From Callorhinus ursinus (lineage: Eukaryota > Chordata > Mammalia > Carnivora > Otariidae): a stretch of DNA of 64,000 nt. A program made the translations under genes and the position numbers. Numbering within the stretch: the stretch's first letter is position 1; each line of letters opens with the position of its first letter. The notes beneath the pieces are model-generated. The model saw only the letters and a list, made by a program, of their open reading frames with translations, ran no database searches and was not told the origin of the DNA. Where the stretch lies: positions 5,525,862 through 5,589,861 of the forward strand of contig NW_020313168.1 of assembly GCF_003265705.1 (NCBI RefSeq), given 5' to 3'. Below, one piece after another: positions 15,701 through 27,700 of this stretch.

Positions 15701-18700
15701 CAAGTGTCCTCCCAGATACAAGTCCTCATCCCCTTATGAGGGTCAGCATTTGGCGAGTCTGTACGGGGGACGGGGGTGGCGGGAGGCCCCGACTGCCTTC
15801 CTCTGCTGGCTGGGTGCCTGGCCCCTTCTCACAGCCTGGCGGCAGTCCCTCTGGGAGTCTTCAATCCCGGGGTCCTGCTGTTTTGTTCCCACCGTAAAGA
15901 GACTCTCACCACTTACTAAGCCTGCGGCAAACCGGTGCTAGTAAGTGGTGTGGAGGTGCCACCCTAGACCAGGCTTATCTGAGACTGAGCCAGTGGAGAC
16001 GCCGTGCTTCGGCCTGGCCTCTCACCTGTTCTGTAAGCCAGTCAGGGTCAGTTCCCCAAACTAGGTCCCCACTCGTCCCCCATGGAATATGGAGGCCGTA
16101 TCACCAGGCTTCTCAGAGCACAGGGGCGTTCAGCACCCCTAGCCCAGCACCAGTGAGCATTCCTCCCTCCCTCCCGCTTTTCCAGGATCTGGACGATATG
16201 GATGCCGATCTCTTAGGTCTGAAGAGGTCTAATCTGGCCTCTAGCAAAAGAGCTGCCAAGGGTCCTGGGAAAGAAGAGCTGCCTAGTCATCCCAAACCTG
16301 CCGGCATATTGACAGCCAGTGAGAAAGGTGAGTAGGAAGAGTATCTTGAATCTAGGGACACTCTAGGGACAGGGAAGATACTCGGAGGGCAGCTCTCATT
16401 CCTATGGGTTTTCTCTGTTTGTGGTTGGGGAGGGGACAGCTTCCTCCCTCCGTAGTGTGGTTCCAGGCCCTCCAAGTTCAACATGGCAGCTCCCGGAGAA
16501 ACCGTTTGAGTTCAATTGGGGAATTTGGTGGGAGCCTGTGTACCTCCCAAGTCCATGACTGTTTGGAGTGACATGTGACTCGGGGGCAGGAGGTGGCTCC
16601 AGACCACGTTTCCCTGGCAGAAGCCTGTGTGAGAACTGGGGAGGTGTCAACCCACCCCACCGCTGTCTCCAGGCCATGAGCCCTCAGCCTCCCTGGGAGA
16701 AGGGCACGCCATCCCAGGGTCCCCACTATGGTGTGGCAGGACCTTGGCTGGGACCTTGCCTTCTGTTTGCTCCTTACAGGGGACACCGTTCCTGCCAAGA
16801 AGCCCCCTCCCTCTCCCAGCAGCCTTGGACGTCAGTACAGGAAGTTTTCCTTTGAAGGTACCACAGGCCCTGTAGTCACACTTCTGAGAGTGGCAGAGCC
16901 TGGCTGGTGCTCACGTGCTTGCCCGGGGTCAGGTCGCTGCGTGTGTCAGAGGAGGAGCAGACTCCTGGGGCCGCCAGTTCAGCTCCTCAGGAATTCAGGG
17001 AGGGACTGGTGGTGTTGTGTGTGGGGGGGGGAGATTTGGATCCCTTCTTTGCAAGACTTTGAAGCCAGACATCAACCTGAAGGTTTTATAAAGCATAAGA
17101 AGAATTCCCCTTCCTTTTCCAAATGCACGAATGTTGTGCTCACTTCGGCAGCACATATGCCAAATGCACGAATGTTTTACTTTACCTCTAATGCCTGGGG
17201 GATGCTTCCAGAAGGCTGCACAGGCAGCAGAGCCCTGAGGGGTGCACAGGCAGGCCCAGGGCCGCCCCCTGCCTCCCTGTCTCCTTGCCAAGGCTGATGT
17301 GTGTCCTGGGTGTTGAGTGGCCTGTTCATGTATTAGAGCAGCTAGAAATCTCCCCTGGAGTGATGGCTCCCCCACCATGGCGCAGGGCTTGTTTTCCTGA
17401 ACAAACGGTGCACTCTGACCTGTGCTTTCCCTTCTGGCCGTGAGACTCGGAAGACCCATTGGCGGGACTTCTCTCCGACGATGAGGAAGGACTCACCAAG
17501 AAGCCCCCTGGGACCGAGAGTAAAATGGCTTCCGAAAAAAGCCCAGCCCCAGTCAGAGATCAAGGTAGGGAGGGTGGGCTTGTTGCTTGTCTGGGGCAGA
17601 TGCAGGTGGTACAACCAGAGACTCCGCTGGGCCGGGACCACAGGGCTGAGGTCTGGACCAAGAGATCATTGGTGTCTCCAAACAGGGAGGTGGGATGCGT
17701 GAGCTGGGGTGAGGCGGGGGAGTCGGTCCTACGCGCAGACCAGATTCGTGCGCTGCCTGCAGCCACACCCAGACATCCGGGTCACGGAGAAGCGCCCCCT
17801 TCGACCCCTTCAGACGCCGCAGTTGAGGGCGTGGCAGACCGTGGGCCCTGAGTCCTGTGCCCTGTGTTCTGTCCTCTAGGTGCCTCTATTCCACTCACCC
17901 CTGGGGACACCCCGGTCCGAAAGAAAGAAGAAGTGCTATTTGATGAGGAGGACGACATCATGGCCACCCTGGGGTTTGCAGACAGCCCCACAGCGGAAAG
18001 GAGGCAGACGGGCGACCAGTAAGGGTCCTTAGGAGCGGAGAAACCCTGCCCATACAGCTGCCTCAGGCCTAGGGCAAAGCTAGAAGGTGGGCATGATGCA
18101 GGCCCCCAGGCGCCCCCGGCGTTCACATGCACCTGTGTGTGTTTCCTCCCGCAGGGAAGGCCCCCGTCCTGCTCGCTCCAGGCTGGATGAGCTGCTGGGT
18201 CGGGGCACTGCCACCAAGCTCCTGGCCCGCCCGGGCACTGGGGAGCACAGGGAATTCAAGCTGGACAAGAAGTACCAGAGACCCCAGGGTGAGGAAGCTG
18301 GCAGGGCAGGGGAGGCAAGGTGGAGGGCTCCCAGACCACGCTTTTACCACAACCCACAATGAGAAATAAGCCTACATCACAACACACATTATCATAACAG
18401 ACAGAAGCATCACGGAATGATAATTACCACATTCAGTATTCTGTTATTTTTTTATTTATACGTTATCTGATTTATAAATACATCGGTTGTGACTCATGAA
18501 ATTGGTTTCTTGGCCTGCTGATAGGAAGCAGCTCACAGTTTGCAAAAGATCACTCTAGACCAGTGTTTCTCAAAGTGTCGGCCCGCGGGCCAGCTTTTGA
18601 GAATCGCTCCCATGGCACAGGCAGCTCGGCGGGCCGCATCTAAAGGACATCTGGGGCAGGACCCCACCGGCACCTTTTTCACAGCTCCCAGGTGATGCCC

Positions 18701-21700
18701 GGCATGTGTGATCCTGAGACCTTGAGCTCACACCCAGCGCCGCGCCCCTGCCAACCCCACGGCAGCTTCACCTCTGCTTACTTGCTGACACGTCAAGCTA
18801 CCAGTTCAATTTTTTTTAAACAGAGTTCTGCATCCACAAAATGTCTAATTCCCTTGCTAGAGATCACGGGCTTCTTCACTTACAGACAAGGAAGATTCCT
18901 GGGGTGATGAGGACTTCACCTTTGGGGCCTATCAGCCCACCATGGGCTCCTGTGAGGGCCGCCAGTCCCACCGGCAGTTGGTCAGGTAAGCAGGACCTGC
19001 GGAGAGCATGGCCTTGGGGGCAGGTGCCCACCAGGAAGGAGGAGGTGCCCCAGGCTCCCCCATCCCGCCGACAGTCTTGTTGGGGAAGCATAGCGTACGA
19101 GGCCCAGGGGTGGCTCTGTGCAGGTGCTGAAGGAAGAGGGGGGTTGCCCAGTCCTGCCCATCCAGGCCCATTTCCTTCCAGCCTCCTTGGAAGGAGGAGG
19201 AGGAGGTGGTCCCAACACCGCCTGGAACCCATAAAGCCATAAACAGCTGAGGGATGTTCAGTCCCAGGGCAGCGAGACCGTGAACCTTCAGTGGCTTCTC
19301 ATGCCCTGCTCCCCAGGAATGGCCCTGGGGTCCACCGTGACGCTGCCATGGGCTCATCCCTGTGTGCTGCGAAACATTAAGTTAGTGGGTAGAATTTTCT
19401 GAATTTGGGGTTTTCCTCCCGGTATACATTTTCAACTTTATATTTGGAAATAATTTCAAACGGACAGAAAGGTTCTAAGAATGGTACAGAGAGCTCCCTC
19501 CTGTGCTTCGCCCAGAATCCACAGTTGTTGATACTATGCCACTTTGGCTTTGTCAGCCCCTTTCTATCTAAATAACCTGCACATGCACTGACATTTCTCC
19601 CAGTCCCAGTATGTTCTTAGACCTCGGAACATTCTGCCAGGGGCCAGTAATGCTTCTAGGCAGTGGCCAGATAAACAAACAGGTGACACTGTTGATAGAA
19701 AAACCTAAAACCACTTGATCCAACTGGTCTTTCTCTGGACGTGCGTGCCCGTGGTTGTCGTTGGGTGCTGTTTGCTACGGGTGGAATTGCCCCCTGTTCA
19801 AGATGTCTGTGTTCGGTGGTGTTCTCCCAGTGGTGCTCCGCCAGCCGCTGCTCTGCCGCCCGAGCTGGGTGGGCACTGTGCTCGCTGGGCGTCGGGGCTG
19901 GCTGTGCGGAGCTCCAGGCGCCTCTCACTCCTTAGTGTGGGCCTCAGAGTCACCCCCAAGCAGCAGAGGGAAAGGCCGGTCGGGGGGCTCTTAGGATGGA
20001 CTGCTTGCCCTGCCTTAGACCCCCTCCTCTCTGTCTTGAAGTAGGTTCTTAACAGAAGGTAGCGCAGACACCAAGGGAGAACCAGGCTCCAAACAGAGCA
20101 CCCCAGCGGCCTCCAGCCCCACTCACCCCAGGAAGGGAGGAGCTGACTGGTTGGGCCTCAAGGATGACGACCTGCGCCCTCCCTCTCCCACCAGAGAGGC
20201 TCAGAGGGGAGGCTCAACGCTCTCCACTCCTTCCGTGCTCCCTCCCAGGAGCCAGCACTCTGACTCAGGCCGGCACTCTGCCCCAGCTGGACTGCCTTCC
20301 TCCTCTTTGGGGCCAAAGCCACCAACGAAGGGTGCAGGTTTCCCTGCCAAAGCCAGCCAGGCTTCCCAGCTGGGAGTGTCTCAGGAGAAAGAAGAAGAGG
20401 ATTGGCTGAGCCATGCCTTGTCTCGGAAGAAGTCCCAAGGTCTGGCCAGAGAGGAGCACACAGAGGCCTCTAAGGGCCAGAACCTGGTGGGGGCAGCAGG
20501 CAGTCCCCCTTCCAGCAGGTATGGCCTTGGGCTGCTATCTAAGGGAGGGAGGGCCGGGCAGGGGTGTGGGGGGCCAGTCTTGCCCATCTTGGCGCCTCAG
20601 GCGGAAGTGCCGGCCCGCACCACCTCTTAGCTGTGCTTCTCTACCTCTCTGGACACTACGGAGAGAGGGTCTGGCTCCCCATCCTCGCCCAGGTGCAGAC
20701 ATGAGGGGATCGGGAGGCTGTTGACACTCACACCCTGACTGTCGTGCGGACAAGGGCTGACTTGATCAGGCAGGGACAGAGGGTACCCTGCTGTGACAAA
20801 GGCACAGTCATCTTGGTGCCTCTGAGCAAGGGCCCTGCCCACAGTGCCCCTGGGGTCCCAAAAGACGCAGTGTCCAAATCACTGGTGCCTCTGCTGGCCT
20901 GCGCCAAAGGACACGACATATCCCCGTGTTTGGGGGAGTGTCAGAGAAGACAGTGACCAAGGGGCAACTCCTAGGGAAGGTGACCGAGTGGCCTTCCTGT
21001 GGGGCAGGACAGCGAGGGACCTCTGGGGGCAAGAGGGCAAGACTGGCATCGTCCGGAGGAAGTGGCAAGATGCCGTGCGGCCAGAGCGAAGAAGAAGTGA
21101 AGGAGGCAATTGTGCAACAGGCCAGGGACATAACCCAGCCCCAGGGTTGGTGTGAACGAGGAGGGTAGCTTTGACCTACCTCTGAAACCAAGGAGAAAGC
21201 TTCCCTTTGGCCCTGAGAGCCAGCCAAGGTGGGTGGGAACCACAGACAGGAGAAGAGAGGAGCCCAGAGGGAGCTGGACCTGGCCGGGGAGTGAGCAGAG
21301 CCCCCGTCTAACTCAGCGAAGCTATGTGGGCCAGAACAAGGCCTTGAACTTGAACTTAACTCTGGTGTCTAGAACGTGTGGATTGGTTTTCCTTGGACCG
21401 TCAGCAGATGGTCAGTGCCCGTCCACTGTGCCCTAGCGGGCCCTGGGGCCAACAAGGGGCACTGGAAGGCTAGAGGCTCAGACTTGGGAAGAGAATTCCC
21501 ACGATAGGACAGGACGTTGGGAACAGGAGGGGCGCCGAGGGGACGACTGGCCGGCAGCTCCATGCTCGGGCCTTGTCCATATCCAGCCTACCTGGAACCT
21601 TCTGCCACCTGTGCTGTAACATTTACTTCCTCAGCCAACCTGTTCCCAGCACTCAAGGGTTCAAGCAAGCAGCCACTGTGGCGACACAGAAGCCACTGAC

Positions 21701-24700
21701 AAGACCTGCCACCTCGGGGTATGTCCACAGGGGGCTGGGCGGTGAGACGCTGGGGTGGGCCTGCGTGGGCCTCCTTCCTTAGAGACGATGCGCAGCCAAG
21801 CTGGGCTCTGACCTGGTCGGTTTGGCATGCGGTATGTGCTACCTTGTATCGGGCCCACCGACTAAGGGGACCTGAAGCCGGGCCCGGTCTCCTTTACCCA
21901 ACCAAGACCTCACTCTTAGTAAACTGCCAGCTACCAGGCCTTTCCAGTCAACTCTCTGAACCTGTTTTCCTTCACTACCCGCGCCAACCCTCTTCTGGTC
22001 TCCCTGTGTTCTTCTACAGAGTAGGCTGTTCACCTTGCCACCACTGACCCCTCCACCCCCCGCCAATCTCTATGTCCTTAGGTCCCCTGTGACTTGGAAC
22101 CAGGCTGCCTTGACCCTCCCTACAGGTGACCCAAAGAGGGAAACAGCCCTCGGAGACCTCTCCAGCATTGGTTTGTTTTCTGCTTTGTTTGGTGCTTTAC
22201 CTATGGGTGTGGAATAGGTACTTTGAGCATCCTTTGGGGTCTGGGAAGACAAGTAGAGTTGGACTCCCAAACACACACAGACACATGAGACCTCCGGGCC
22301 TTTGTGGGCCTCTTGCTCATTTCTCTGCTGTTGATTTTCAGAGCCCGCAGCTTGTGTCCTGAGCTCCCAGGAGCCCCCAGGGCCTTCTGTGCCTGTCCAG
22401 GTAGGCACGGCGGACACACAGGAACGGGCCTCGGGCCCGCTCTCCAGTGCTCAGAGGCAACGGCCGCGCTTTGAGCCAACAGCCTGCAGGGAATCGTGTG
22501 TGGGGAGATCTGACGGCACCGCCCCCACCGCCCCCAGAGCTTCCCTCAGCCTCTAGCCTCGCCAGTCTCAGGCAGTTAGTTGGCTGTGACTTTGCCGACT
22601 CCAGGAGGGAGGTAGAGGTGGCATTCTGGCGGGGGCAGCCAGGAATACTACAGTCAGAAAGCAGGGCTGCCCATGTCCCATTGTTCCGTCTAGAAAGCCA
22701 CCTCCATAGCTGCCATGCTCCCGCTGCCGCTCCGCCTGTTTCCCAGGTATGGGAGGCAGTCAGCTCTGAGCCCGGCCGTGAGGAGACCCCAGAGACCTAT
22801 CCCTAGGAACCCAGAAGCACCTTTGGAGATGGTGGGTGGTGGGCAACCTGCAGGAAGTAGAGAGGCGCTCAACATCTGGACTCGGGGCCAGGCAAAGGAA
22901 GCTTTTGTCATAGCTGAGACACTGCTAGGGCTCAGCTGCTTGTCTAGGAATCTGGAACGCCTGCTGCGGAGGATGTCATGCTGAGAGAGGCGGGGAGGGA
23001 CAATGACTGCACCACTCCAAGGCCTCGGCCTCCGGGTGTCATGTCTCTGTCCCCATCTGCGGCCACAGATGAGGCGCAGGGCCTGGGAGGGCCAGAGGTA
23101 GCTGAGCTCAGCTGCATCCCTTTCCTCTACCTGGACCATCTCCCACCATCTCCTACAGTCCCTGCTCCTCGAGTCCCTGGCGCAGAGCCTGATGCCGGGC
23201 ACAGAATACCAGAGGCAGCTCCTGGCCGCCCAGGTGCAGCTGCCGAGCGGCACGGCCGAGCTCCGGGCCAACCTTCTGCAGAGCCAGGCCCGGCTGGCAG
23301 AGCTGGAGGCCCAGGTGAAGGACAGAGGGGCCCTGGGCTGTGGGGGGGGGCGGGCAAGGTTGTGACGAGAGGGTCTCCCTCTGAGGGCTGGAACCAGTTG
23401 GCCCAGGGAGCCCACCTCCCCACCCTCCCGCCATCTCCAGGTGCGGAAGTTGGAGCTGGAGCGGACCCAGCACCGGCTCTTGCTCGAGAGCTTGCAGCAG
23501 CGGCACCAGGCCGACCTGGAGCTCATCGAGAGTGCCCACAGGTACCCACCGCTCCTCCCGGCGGGCTTCCCAAGCCTCGGCGCTGGCACTAGCCAGTGTG
23601 CTCGGGGAGGCTCTTTGGGTATCTGCCCTCACCCTCTGAGCACCACGGCTTTGTGTTTTGTTGGCAGAAGCCACGTCAAGGTGCTAGAAACATCGTACCA
23701 GCAACGGGAGGGGCGACTGCGGAGGGAGCACGAGGAGCTGTCGGCCCGCTATCTGTCGTGCTGCCGAGAAGCCGAGCAGGCCCGCGCCGAGCTCACAGCC
23801 CAGCACCAGCAGCGCTTGGCGGCTGCCATGCAAGAGAAGGACCACGAGATGGAGAGGCTCCGGGAGCTGCAGCGGTGAGGGCGAGGCCTGGGGCACAGGC
23901 AGGGCCTGGCAGTCTTCGAGGATGGCCAGAGGAAGTCCATTCCCTGGAGTCGCCAAGCCAAGGCTCCACAGCTGAGGCTTGACCGCTTCCCTTCCGTGTG
24001 AGGACCAAGGCCAGGCACACTGACCCATTACCCCCTTTGAGTGGAGGGCCCAGCACTCCCCTGGCAGCGGGGCATAGGGGTCCCGGCAGGGCCTGAGGGG
24101 TCCTGGCAGCGGCAGGGCAACCCAGGGACCTAGCTCAGCATAGGTCAGGCCCCTCGCCTGCTGGTGCTCTTTTGAGTCTGGTGACTAGGTGGACCCTGGA
24201 AGAGGTTTACACTCCTGTGCCTGGTGTGTCCATCTGGTTGCCTCTCTAGATGAGAACAAAACTAAGAAACGCTACGTAAGGGAGCCGGTTGGTGTGGGCA
24301 GAGCAGGCTTTGCAACACTTCTCGGATTGGCCAGACAAGAAAAGGCTACCCACACACCTATCTTTTCTCCTGTGTATGTCCTTTGCTACGTAACGGAAGG
24401 AGTCTCCCCGTTCAAGTGGTTGTGGCATCAAGGCCCTAAGACACATAAGGATGAGGAGCCAAGGAAGCGGAGGCAGTGCCTGGAGAAGCGGAGGACCAGG
24501 GCCAGGAGGAAGGATGCCAGGGGAGCCAAATGGCAAGCCCTCTGGCACAGCTTGGCATGCACGCTCACTGCGCTGCCCTCGCTCCCCTCAGGGCCTCCAT
24601 CCTGGAGATGCGCCAGGACCACGAGGAGCAGCTGCAGCGGCTAAAGCTGCTGAAGGACCGAGAGATCGACGCGGTCACCAGTGCCACCTCCCACACGCGG

Positions 24701-27700
24701 TATGGGTGCCATCTGGGCCCTGCCCACCCGAGGGGCAGGGCTGGGGCCCAGGGCCAGGCTGACCCAGTCCCCCCGGCCCCAGGTCCCTGAATAGCATCAT
24801 TGAGCAGATGGAGAAGTTTTCCAGCAGCCTGCATGAGCTGTCCTCCCGTGTGGAGGCCTCACACCTCACCACCGCCCAGGAGCGGGAGCTGGGGCTCCGG
24901 CAGCACGACCAGCAGCTCCGAGGTACTGGGTGGGCCGTGGGTACCCCCCTGAACCCCCATCCCACTGGGACAGAGGGCATGTACTAAGCGCCCCGTGGCC
25001 CCCCAGTGCTGCAGGAGAGGCTGCGCCAGCAGCAGCGGGACATGGAAGAGGAGAGGAGCCGGCTCCAGGAGGTCATCGGGAAGATGGAGGCACGCCTGAA
25101 TGAGCAGAGCCGGCTGCTGGAGCAGGTGGGCTGCCCTCCCGCTGGCAGGGCCTGTCTCCCCAGCACCCCAGGGATGCAGCCAGTGCTCCCCTTTCTGCCC
25201 TTCCTGCCCACCTTGCTCAGATCTGTCACGTTCATCCATCTACTGAAGCCTGTGCCTCCTGAGCTCTTAAGAGATGCATTTTTGAACGCCTTCGTATCTT
25301 TTATATAGAAGAACAAGCTTGATTCTCTAAAAAAATACCTTTCATTTCCTTTGTACTAGGTTATAACATGATACATTATACTGGAAAAATTAAAATGCAG
25401 TTAGCAATACAGAAGAAAATTAAAATCACCCACTGGCCAGAGATAGCCACTGAGGATGTCCTGTATCTCCCGTAGACTTACCAACATTAGATGTAGGTGT
25501 GTTTGTATCCTGAACCATATGTATTCTTCTTCTGGTAACTTTCTTAAGCCCCTGCCTCAGGCAGGCATGGTCAAGTTGCTAAGCTCGTGCTAGTGTGGCC
25601 CCTGGTCCCCTGGCATATGCTGTATCACACCTGCCCCGGCCACCTGCCTGTGAGACAGGCACGCAGAGTGCAGCCACTTGCATCCGGGGAGCAGGGCTGT
25701 GGGGCGGCCCAGTGCCTCTTGGTGGTAGTTCCTGAGCCTCTAGGCCTTGGTGCAGTTCATCCCAGTGCCTGGGCCCTGGCAGCCCTGCTCGGCACCTCCT
25801 TCTCTACCTCTGGAGGTGTTTGTGGCACAGTGTGGGAGAGGCGGATGGGTTGCACAGCTCCCTGGGGTGCAGTCAGGCCTGACGGGGGGCGGAGGGGGCG
25901 GGCAGAGTGTCCAGGGAACGCATGTCCTCACCTGGCCCCCAGGAGCGATGGCGGGTGAATGCCGAGCAGTCCAGGGCCGAGTCCACGCAGCGCTCTCTAG
26001 AAGAGCAGAGGAAGGTCATGGTCCAGCAGATCACCATGGAACGGGAGGAGCTGGAGAAGGCCAAGGTGAGCGCAGCCATGCCATGTACAGCTGTGACCCC
26101 TGCCATAAGCTTCAGGATGCTCAGCCCGTGCCCTGGCCCTCTTGTCCCAGAGCGCCTTGCTGGAGGAGCAGAAGTCCGTCATGCGCAAGTGTGGGGAGGA
26201 GCAGCGGCGCCTCGCAGCCGAGTGGGCCGAGTTCTATGCGCAGCAGAAGCTGAGTAAGGAGCGGACCGAGCGTGAGGCAGAGAGGGCACTGCAGGTGGAC
26301 ACCCAGCGGGAGGGCACCCTCATCAGCCTGGCCAAGGTAGGGCCCAGAGCCTTCAGGGCAGCCCTGGAGCTCAGCAGCCCTGCCCTTTCCTTCCCCGGCC
26401 CTCACTGCTCCTCCCTCGGGATGTATTCCCTTAGTAAAGAGCCTAGAGATAACAAGAATGTAGAAATGAAAACAATCATATAATAACTTCCTTTAATTGT
26501 CCTAGGTGCTTTATATACATTCTCTCATTTAATTGTCATCATGTTCCCCTGACTTAGATATTCTAGAAATGAGGAAGCTGGGGTTCAGAGGAATCGAGCC
26601 CCGGGGTGAGGGGCAGCCCCGATTCTTGGCCCCAGGTCTCTCTGACCCGTCCTTGGACCCCTTGCCACACTGCCTCCCCCAGAGTCAGGGTGGATCGGAG
26701 CCTCTCGGAAACGAAGGGGAGGGGGAGTTAGCTCCGGAGGGGAGAATGCACCCAAGGCCTTGCCATCTCCAGGAGCAAGCTGAGCTAAAGATCAGGGCCA
26801 GTGAGCTCCGGGCCAAGGAGGATCAGCTGGCGGCCGAGCGGGAGGCCCTGGAGCGGGAGCGGCAGGAGCTGCGGCTGGAGAAGGAGAGGGTCAGCGCCGC
26901 TGCCCTGCGCACCAGGCTCCGTGCCGAGGAGGTGGAGAGCATGAGCCAGGTGCTGGGCTGCTGGGCTCGGGGGGGGGGGGGGGGGGCGTGGCTGGGCACC
27001 CAGCCAGCCAGCCCTGCTGACCGTCAGGTAGCCTCGCTGACCGCAGGTAGCCTCGGAGAAGTTGGAGGAGGGGCAGCGGGCGCTGCGCGAGGCCCGGCAG
27101 GTGCAGCAGGAGCAGCAGGCGCGGCTGCAGCTGGTACAGCAACAGCAGGAGCGGCTGCGGCAGCAGGAGTGGCACGTGCACCAGGCAAGGCTCCTCCCGG
27201 CTCCGGCCGCCCCTGCGACCCCCTCCAATCTCCCAGCCTCGCAGCCACGTCCTTCTCTCTGGGGTCGGGGACAGGAGCACCTGAGTCTGGCCCAGCAGAG
27301 GCTGCGGCTGGACCACATCCGACAGGACCTGCCCTCCAGCCCCGTGGCGCTGCTCCCCAGGACCCAGGGCCCGGCAGCCTCCTGCCTGGGTGGTGAGTAG
27401 CTTTCAAAGGATGGGCTGTGGGCTGGGCCGGCCCACTGGGGGGCAGTGCCCGGAGCGGCTTCCCTCACTGGAGGTAGGGGCCCGTTAAAATCCCCTTGCT
27501 AGTCCCTTGTTACTCGAGTCACACATGTTCGTTAGGGAAAGCTAAGTAAGAGAGAAGAGAGAGGAAAGCTGCTTTGTGGAAAGTTCATCTCGCCCTCACT
27601 CTCTAAAGAAAACCACTTCTAACATTTTGGTGCAGAGCGTTCTACACTGTATGTTTTCAAAATAAAAAATTGAGATCATCTCAGTTGTTTTCAACCTTGA

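Noticed and set aside
17136..17159. Functional U6 snRNA gene
   Set aside because: Only the first 24 nt are present, with no body, no terminator and no U6-type upstream promoter.
22690..23589. 300-codon open frame on the minus strand opposite FBF1 exons
   Set aside because: It lies across well-supported FBF1 exons and introns in GC-rich DNA, has a Ser/Arg/Pro-rich composition and no recognisable domain. It is a frame shadow.
27028..27046. Upstream acceptor copy as the true start of the FBF1 exon
   Set aside because: It would add 19 nt and break the frame. The second copy at 27047 gives the conserved VASEKLEEG sequence.
26533..27396. 287-codon plus-strand frame with an alanine/glycine-rich end
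   Set aside because: It reads through FBF1 introns and uses a different frame in exon 27047-27184. The Ala-rich part is a frame shadow of the Gln/Arg-rich coiled coil.
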